The position numbers and the translations under genes are program-made. A DNA stretch of 64,000 nucleotides from Chitiniphilus eburneus (GTDB taxonomy: Bacteria > Pseudomonadota > Gammaproteobacteria > Burkholderiales > Chitinibacteraceae), in contig NZ_SUMF01000001.1 in assembly GCF_005048205.1 (NCBI RefSeq), forward strand, positions 62,001-126,000, given 5' to 3'. The notes below the pieces were generated by a model that saw nothing but the letters and a program-made list of their open reading frames with translations, was not told the origin of the DNA and searched no databases. This document shows positions 59,385 to 64,000 of the stretch, piece after piece (position 1 is the first letter of the stretch; the number at the start of each line of letters is the position of its first letter).

Positions 59385-60062
59385 TCAGGGGCGCAAGGTT
59401 ATCACGGCCGATGCAGGCAGACTGCCCCTTTCCGCCGCCGATGAATGGGCGATTTCCGCCAGCGGCGGCGTGCCCAGCACGCATTCGAGCGTGGCCAGAT
59501 TATCGGCATAGGACGCCATGGCCGGGTCGATGCGATTGGCCAGCCAACCAGCCAGCGGCAGGCCGGAGCGGGCAATTGCTTCCGCGCTCAGGCGGGCATG
59601 GTTCAGGCACCCCAGCCGCATGCCGACCACCAGGAGCACCGGCGCACCGAGTGCCATGGCCAAGTCGGCCATGGCACTGTCCTCGCCGAGCGGGGCATAC
59701 CAGCCGCCCGCTCCTTCCACCAGCAGGACATCGCTCATCTCGCCCAACTGTCGTGCGCAGGCGACCAGGTGATCCAGGTCGATCCCGACGCCGGCTTCAC
59801 GCGCAGCCAGATGCGGGGAGATCGCAGGCAGAAAACGGTAGGGATTGGTCAGCGCCGACGGGGCGGCCACGTTGGCGGCCTGCGCGTGCGCCGCGACATC
59901 ACCATGCCACAACGCGCCGTCTCGTAATACGCAGCCGGATGCCACGGGCTTCATCGCCGCCGCGCGCAGGCCCTGATCGGCAAAGGCACGCAGCAACTGG
60001 CAGGTGGCCACCGTCTTGCCGACATCGGTATCGGTACCGGTGACGAAGTAGACGCGGCTCAT
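59385..60062 (-). CDS. bioD: Dethiobiotin synthetase
   Basis: The 225-residue protein has the P-loop FVTGTDTDVGKTVATC at the start and the VEGAGGWYAPLG motif (about residues 113-124). It forms the ureido ring of dethiobiotin from DAPA, CO2 and ATP. It is translationally coupled to bioC (ATGA at 60059-60062). Terminal biotin genes bioA, bioB and bioF are not in the window. Confidence 0.95.
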   Translation of the reverse strand: MSRVYFVTGTDTDVGKTVATCQLLRAFADQGLRAAAMKPVASGCVLRDGALWHGDVAAHAQAANVAAPSALTNPYRFLPAISPHLAAREAGVGIDLDHLVACARQLGEMSDVLLVEGAGGWYAPLGEDSAMADLAMALGAPVLLVVGMRLGCLNHARLSAEAIARSGLPLAGWLANRIDPAMASYADNLATLECVLGTPPLAEIAHSSAAERGSLPASAVITLRP

Positions 60063-60961
60063 GCGCCGGGCCGGCGGCGGAACTCGATCACCTGGCTGCC
60101 ATCCGGCAGGCGCGCCCCAGGGCGCGAATCCGGCTTCCAGGCATGGCCATAGACCACTTCATAGGTACAGGGCAGTTCTCCCGCATGGCGGAAGCGCTCG
60201 TACTGCGCCACGACCTTGCGCCATGCCGACTTGCCCATCATCCCGGCCGGGCGGCCTTCAGTGACATTGTGCGCACCGATGGCCTTCAGGTCGCGCATCA
60301 CACTGCGCGCGTCGGGATAGGTCATGGTGATCAGCTCCATGTCCATCACCGGCGTGGAGAACCCGGAATGCACCAGCGCATCGCCGATATCGTGCATATC
60401 GATGAAGCGGTTGACATGGCTATGGCCATCCACGCCTTCGAATGCCGCGCGCAACTCCTTCAGCGTGTCCGGGCCCAGCGTGGAGAACATCATCAAGCCA
60501 CCCGGGCGCAACACACGCTGGCACTCGGCCAGCGCAGCGTCCGGTGTGTTGCACCATTGCAGCGCCAGGTTGGACCACACCAGATCGACCGATTCGCTTG
60601 CCAGCGGCAGATGCTCGATATCGCCACAGACATGCACCGCACGATGCCGCTCAAACAGGTTCAGCCACTTGCGTACGCCGCGCCCGGTTCCCTTGTCGCG
60701 CGACAGCGCCAGCATCGCGGGCGCGAGGTCCAGCTCGATCAGCTGGGCTTCGGGATAGCGTGCCCGCAGCATGGGGCTGGCGTAGCCGGTGCCGCTGCCG
60801 GCATCGAGGATACGCGCCGGCACCAGCTTGATGTAGTCGAGGCGCTCCGCCATGCGGTCGGCCACTTCGCGTTGCAGCACGGCCGCCGCGTCATAGGACG
60901 AGGCGGCGCGCTCGAACGCGCGCTTCACGGCGCGCTTGTCGGTATAGAACGATTCGGACAT
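60059..60961 (-). CDS. bioC: Malonyl-ACP O-methyltransferase BioC
   Basis: The 300-residue protein has a SAM-binding ILDAGSGTGYASPML (motif I), ELDLAPAM, DLVWSNLALQWC and LRPGGLMMFSTLG, which identify BioC. It methylates malonyl-ACP to start pimelate synthesis for biotin. It begins MSESFYTDKRAVKRAFERAASSYD, a typical BioC start. The bioD start overlaps its stop. Confidence 0.94.
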   Translation of the reverse strand: MSESFYTDKRAVKRAFERAASSYDAAAVLQREVADRMAERLDYIKLVPARILDAGSGTGYASPMLRARYPEAQLIELDLAPAMLALSRDKGTGRGVRKWLNLFERHRAVHVCGDIEHLPLASESVDLVWSNLALQWCNTPDAALAECQRVLRPGGLMMFSTLGPDTLKELRAAFEGVDGHSHVNRFIDMHDIGDALVHSGFSTPVMDMELITMTYPDARSVMRDLKAIGAHNVTEGRPAGMMGKSAWRKVVAQYERFRHAGELPCTYEVVYGHAWKPDSRPGARLPDGSQVIEFRRRPGA

Positions 60962-60978
60962 GAGGCTGGAGCGGTTAC

Positions 60979-61620
60979 TCAGGCTGCGACGCCACGAAAC
61001 TTGTGACGCGCGAATTCAACGATGGCGGGCAGGATCGACAGGAACACGATGGCCAGAATGATGGCGGTCAGGTTCTTCTGGATGAAGGTGACACCGCCCA
61101 GGAAGTAACCGGCGTAGGTCAGCGAACCGACCCAGACAGCGGCGCCGATCACGTTGTAGGAAAGAAAGCTGCGATAGCTCATTTCCGCCATGCCGGCCAC
61201 GAACGGCGCAAAGGTGCGCACGATGGGCACGAAGCGCGCCAGGACAATGGTCTTGCCGCCATGCCTTTCGTAAAAGGCGTGGGTCTTGTCCAGGTAATCG
61301 CGGCGGAAGATCTTGGAATCGGGATTGGCAAACAGCTTGTGTCCGAAATAGCGCCCGATGGTGTAGTTGAGCGCGTCGCCCGCCACCGCCGCCACGAACA
61401 GCAGCAGCGCCAGCAGATGCACGTTCAGCAGGCCGCCACCCGCCAGCATGCCGGCCACGAACAACAGCGAATCGCCCGGCAGCACCGGCGTCACCACCAA
61501 CCCGGTTTCACAAAAGATGACGAGGAACAGCACCGCGTAGGTCAGGGAACCATATTGCTCGACGAACGCGCGCAAATAGGTATCGAGGTGCAGGAACAGA
61601 TCGATGAGGTTGAATTCCAT
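60979..61620 (-). CDS. DedA-family membrane protein
   Basis: The 213-residue protein has about five hydrophobic segments and the DedA signatures: [32 protein letters not shown], and a [29 protein letters not shown] stretch with the conserved Arg and Pro residues. DedA proteins are flippase-like and support membrane and drug tolerance. It sits upstream of bioC in the same orientation (17 bases), probably with independent function. Confidence 0.92.
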   Translation of the reverse strand: MEFNLIDLFLHLDTYLRAFVEQYGSLTYAVLFLVIFCETGLVVTPVLPGDSLLFVAGMLAGGGLLNVHLLALLLFVAAVAGDALNYTIGRYFGHKLFANPDSKIFRRDYLDKTHAFYERHGGKTIVLARFVPIVRTFAPFVAGMAEMSYRSFLSYNVIGAAVWVGSLTYAGYFLGGVTFIQKNLTAIILAIVFLSILPAIVEFARHKFRGVAA

Positions 61621-61685
61621 GATGTACCGGGCCGAAGTTCAGGATCGAAAGAATGTAGCGTAACGCGGCTGCGTGACGCCTCGTG

Positions 61686-61720
61686 ACAAACAAAGACCGG
61701 CGGACGATGCCGCCGGTTCT
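61686..61720 (-). terminator. Terminator of secDF
   Basis: An ACCGGCGG / CCGCCGGT stem with a six-base loop lies about 45 bases past the secF stop; on the minus strand it is followed by CTTTGTTTGTC. Confidence 0.75.
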
Positions 61721-61762
61721 CTGGGGCGATTCGCCCTGTGGACCATCGAACGCCGTAGCAGT

Positions 61763-62698
61763 TCAGACGACCGCTTCTTCCTTCACCGTCACCGGCTTGA
61801 TCATGTTCTCGCGCGTCACGCCGAACATCAGCAGCAGCGGCGACGCCACCAGCACCGACGAATAGATGCCGAACACGATGCCGATGGTCAGCGCCATGGC
61901 GAAGCCATGCAACGCGGGGCCACCCAGCAGCAGCATTGACAGCACCATCGCTTCGGTGGAGCCGTGGGTGATGATGGTCCGGCTCATGGTGGCGGTGATG
62001 GCGTTGTCGATGATCGACGGCACCGTCTTGCCGCGCATGTTGGGCTTGCGGAAGTTTTCGCGAATCCGGTCGAACACCACGACCGATTCGTTCACCGAAT
62101 AGCCCAGCACCGCCAGCACACCGGCCAGCACGGTCAGGGTGAACTCCCACTGGAAGAACGCAAAGCAGCCCAGGATGATCACCACGTCGTGCATGTTGGC
62201 GATCACGGCCGATACGGCGAAGCGCCATTCAAAGCGGATCGCCAGATAGGCGATGATGCCCAGGCAGACCAGGAACAGCGCGGTCAGGCCATGGGTGACC
62301 AGTTCCTCGCCCACCGACGGGCCGATGAACTCCACCTTGCGCAGCTCCACATCCGGGCGCTGCTGCTTCACCACCGTCATCACTTCGTTGGACAACTGCG
62401 CGCTGGTCTTGGCCTTGATGTTAGGCAGGCGAACCATCACGTCGCGGGTGGTGCCCAGCGCCTGGATCTGCGATTCGCCGTACTTCAGTTGATCGACCGC
62501 CGAACGAACCTGGTTGAGATCGGCCGGCTGCTGGTAACGCAGCTCGATAACCGTGCCACCGGTGAACTCGACGCCGAAGTTCAAGCCTTTGTAGGCCAGG
62601 AAGAACACGGCAATGATGAACGTGATCAACGAAATCGCCGTGGTGAGCTTGCCATAGCTCATGAACGGGATGTCGTGCTTGATGCGGAAGAATTCCAT
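61763..62698 (-). CDS. secF: Protein translocase subunit SecF
   Basis: The 311-residue protein has a first transmembrane segment (LTTAISLITFIIAVFFLAYKG), a short periplasmic P1-like domain, and five C-terminal transmembrane segments with the VVFDRIRENFRK loop typical of SecF (about residues 200-215). With SecD it uses proton motive force to finish secretion through SecYEG. It lies 13 bases downstream of secD. Confidence 0.96.
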   Translation of the reverse strand: MEFFRIKHDIPFMSYGKLTTAISLITFIIAVFFLAYKGLNFGVEFTGGTVIELRYQQPADLNQVRSAVDQLKYGESQIQALGTTRDVMVRLPNIKAKTSAQLSNEVMTVVKQQRPDVELRKVEFIGPSVGEELVTHGLTALFLVCLGIIAYLAIRFEWRFAVSAVIANMHDVVIILGCFAFFQWEFTLTVLAGVLAVLGYSVNESVVVFDRIRENFRKPNMRGKTVPSIIDNAITATMSRTIITHGSTEAMVLSMLLLGGPALHGFAMALTIGIVFGIYSSVLVASPLLLMFGVTRENMIKPVTVKEEAVV

Positions 62699-62711
62699 CT
62701 TCAGGCGCCCC

Positions 62712-64000
62712 TTAAGCTTGCTTTTCTTGCTGCGGCACCCACACCTGGCCGATCGACAGGCGACTCAGGCGACGGCGGTAACCGTAGATCAGGTTGACGA
62801 TGCCGCGCGAGACGAACACCGCGCTGTACATCGACGTGAGAATCCCCAGGCAGTGCACCACGGCAAAACCGCGCACCGCGCCCGAACCGAAGATGAACAA
62901 CGCGATACCGGCGATCAGGGTGGTGATATTCGAATCCAGGATGGTGGCCCAGGCGTGCCCGTAGCCGTTCTGGATCGCCGCCTGCGGCGACATGCCGTAG
63001 CGCAGCTCCTCGCGTATCCGCTCGTTCACCAGCACGTTCGAGTCGATGGCCATGCCCAGCGCCAGCGCAATGGCCGCGATACCCGGCAGCGTCAGCGTAA
63101 TGCCGATCGCCGACAACAGCGCCACCAGGAACAACAGGTTGGCGCCCAGCGCCAGCGTGGACACCACACCGAACAGGCGGTAGTACAGCATCATGAAGAT
63201 CGAGATCGCGATAAAGCCGTAGAGCGTGGAGTGGAAGCCCTTCTCGATGTTTTCCTTGCCCAGCGACGGGCCGATGGTACGTTCCTCGACGATATTCATC
63301 GGCGCGGCCAGCGAACCGGCGCGCACCAGCAGCGAGATGTCGTTGGCTTCCTGCACCGTCATGCCACCGCCTTCGATGACGAAGCTGCCACCCAGTTGCG
63401 CGTTGATGCGCGGCGCGGTGATGACCTGACCCTTGCCCTTCTCCACCAGCACGATCGCCATGCTCTTGCCGATGTTCTCGGCAGTGAGCGTGCGGAAGAT
63501 CGCGGCTCCGGTGGAATCCAGCCCCATGCTGATCACCGGGTTGTTGTTCTGGTCGTAGGACGGCTCGGCCTTGGTGATGTTGTCACCGGTAAGTTCCACT
63601 TCCTTCTTCAGCAGGACGGACTGGGTCATGCCGGCGCGCACGCCCGCCATCGGCACCAGTTCGTAACCCGCCGGCACATCGCCCGACAGCGCGGCCTGGA
63701 TGCGCGCCTGGTCGTCGTCGGCCATGCGTACTTCCAGCGTGGCGGTGCGGCCCAGGATATCCTTGGCCTTGGCGGTATCCTGCACGCCCGGCAACTGCAC
63801 CACGATGCGGCCTTCGCCCTGCTGCTGGATGATCGGCTCGGCCACGCCCAGTTCGTTCACCCGGTTGTGCAACGTAGTGATGTTCTGTGCGACAGCGTCG
63901 TTCTTCAGCTTGGTCTGCGCGGCGGGGGTGAAGCTCACCACCACGCGGTAATCGCCTTCCTTGTTGAACTGCTGGATGCTCAGGTCGGGCAGGATGCGCT
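62712..64000 (-). CDS. secD: Protein translocase subunit SecD (3' part)
   Basis: The visible 429 codons read in from the right edge (RILPDLSIQQFNKEGDYR and on) and end in the C-terminus. Seen are the P1 domain part (VQLPGVQDTAKAKDILGRTATLEVRM), the GGGMTVQEANDISLLVRAGSLAAPMNIVEERTIGPSLG loop and the C-terminal transmembrane set with GMAIDSNVLVNERIREELR and NSNITTLIAG-type segments. The start codon is outside the window. The order secD-secF is the usual one. Confidence 0.96.
   Translation of the reverse strand, partial: RILPDLSIQQFNKEGDYRVVVSFTPAAQTKLKNDAVAQNITTLHNRVNELGVAEPIIQQQGEGRIVVQLPGVQDTAKAKDILGRTATLEVRMADDDQARIQAALSGDVPAGYELVPMAGVRAGMTQSVLLKKEVELTGDNITKAEPSYDQNNNPVISMGLDSTGAAIFRTLTAENIGKSMAIVLVEKGKGQVITAPRINAQLGGSFVIEGGGMTVQEANDISLLVRAGSLAAPMNIVEERTIGPSLGKENIEKGFHSTLYGFIAISIFMMLYYRLFGVVSTLALGANLLFLVALLSAIGITLTLPGIAAIALALGMAIDSNVLVNERIREELRYGMSPQAAIQNGYGHAWATILDSNITTLIAGIALFIFGSGAVRGFAVVHCLGILTSMYSAVFVSRGIVNLIYGYRRRLSRLSIGQVWVPQQEKQA

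Overview
This 64 kb window is a high-GC proteobacterial chromosome segment. The rpsU-dnaG-rpoD macromolecular synthesis operon, the alaA-hom-thrC cluster, bioC/bioD, secD/secF, a PEP-CTERM protein and an amino-sugar ABC transporter with a HutC-type regulator and a glucosamine-type kinase together suggest a chitin-associated betaproteobacterium, probably of the order Neisseriales. That placement is inference; no rRNA gene lies in the window. Both ends cut through genes (rpoD at the left, secD at the right).

Layout. 1-3.8 kb: the rpsU, yqeY, GNAT acetyltransferase, dnaG, rpoD operon on the minus strand, divergent from tsaD. 4.9-7.3 kb: a FAH-family hydrolase, a CobD/CbiB-like membrane protein and iron superoxide dismutase. 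7.9-16.9 kb: one long plus-strand operon for a type II secretion or MSHA-like pseudopilus machine (GspG, GspF, GspE, GspL/PilM-, PilN-, PilO- and PilP-like proteins, a lipoprotein secretin and three more pseudopilins), followed by a lone PEP-CTERM protein. 18.0-20.1 kb: NAD synthesis (nadA and a NadM-Nudix fusion). 20.3-20.5 kb: tRNA-Gly and tRNA-Cys.

20.8-34.8 kb: a Mu-type contractile tail locus. It has tail completion protein, DUF2635 protein, sheath, tube, a frameshifted tail chaperone, tape measure, gpN, gpP, spike, gp46, gp47, gp48 and two fibre/fibre-chaperone pairs. No head, portal, terminase, transposase, integrase or lysis gene is visible, so it looks like a tailocin or another domesticated contractile particle. 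It sits behind an antiterminator-like regulator and two consecutive terminator-like hairpins, and similar hairpins recur at internal gene junctions. A secreted bactofilin-like protein and tRNA-Leu follow.

36.2-41.8 kb: Mth938-like protein, alaA, hom, thrC and a secreted polysaccharide deacetylase. 41.9-49.8 kb: a minus-strand sugar uptake cluster with ATPase, two permeases, two tandem paralogous binding proteins, a GntR/HutC regulator and a BadF-type sugar kinase, probably for chitin-derived amino sugars. 50.1-54.5 kb: an envelope-modification operon (response regulator, sensor kinase, EptA-type phosphoethanolamine transferase, PAP2 phosphatase). 54.7-64 kb: a 2Fe-2S flavin reductase, an epimerase-like protein, a zinc alcohol dehydrogenase, a YcgR-like PilZ protein, a SCO1/SenC lipoprotein, bioD, bioC, a DedA protein, secF and secD.
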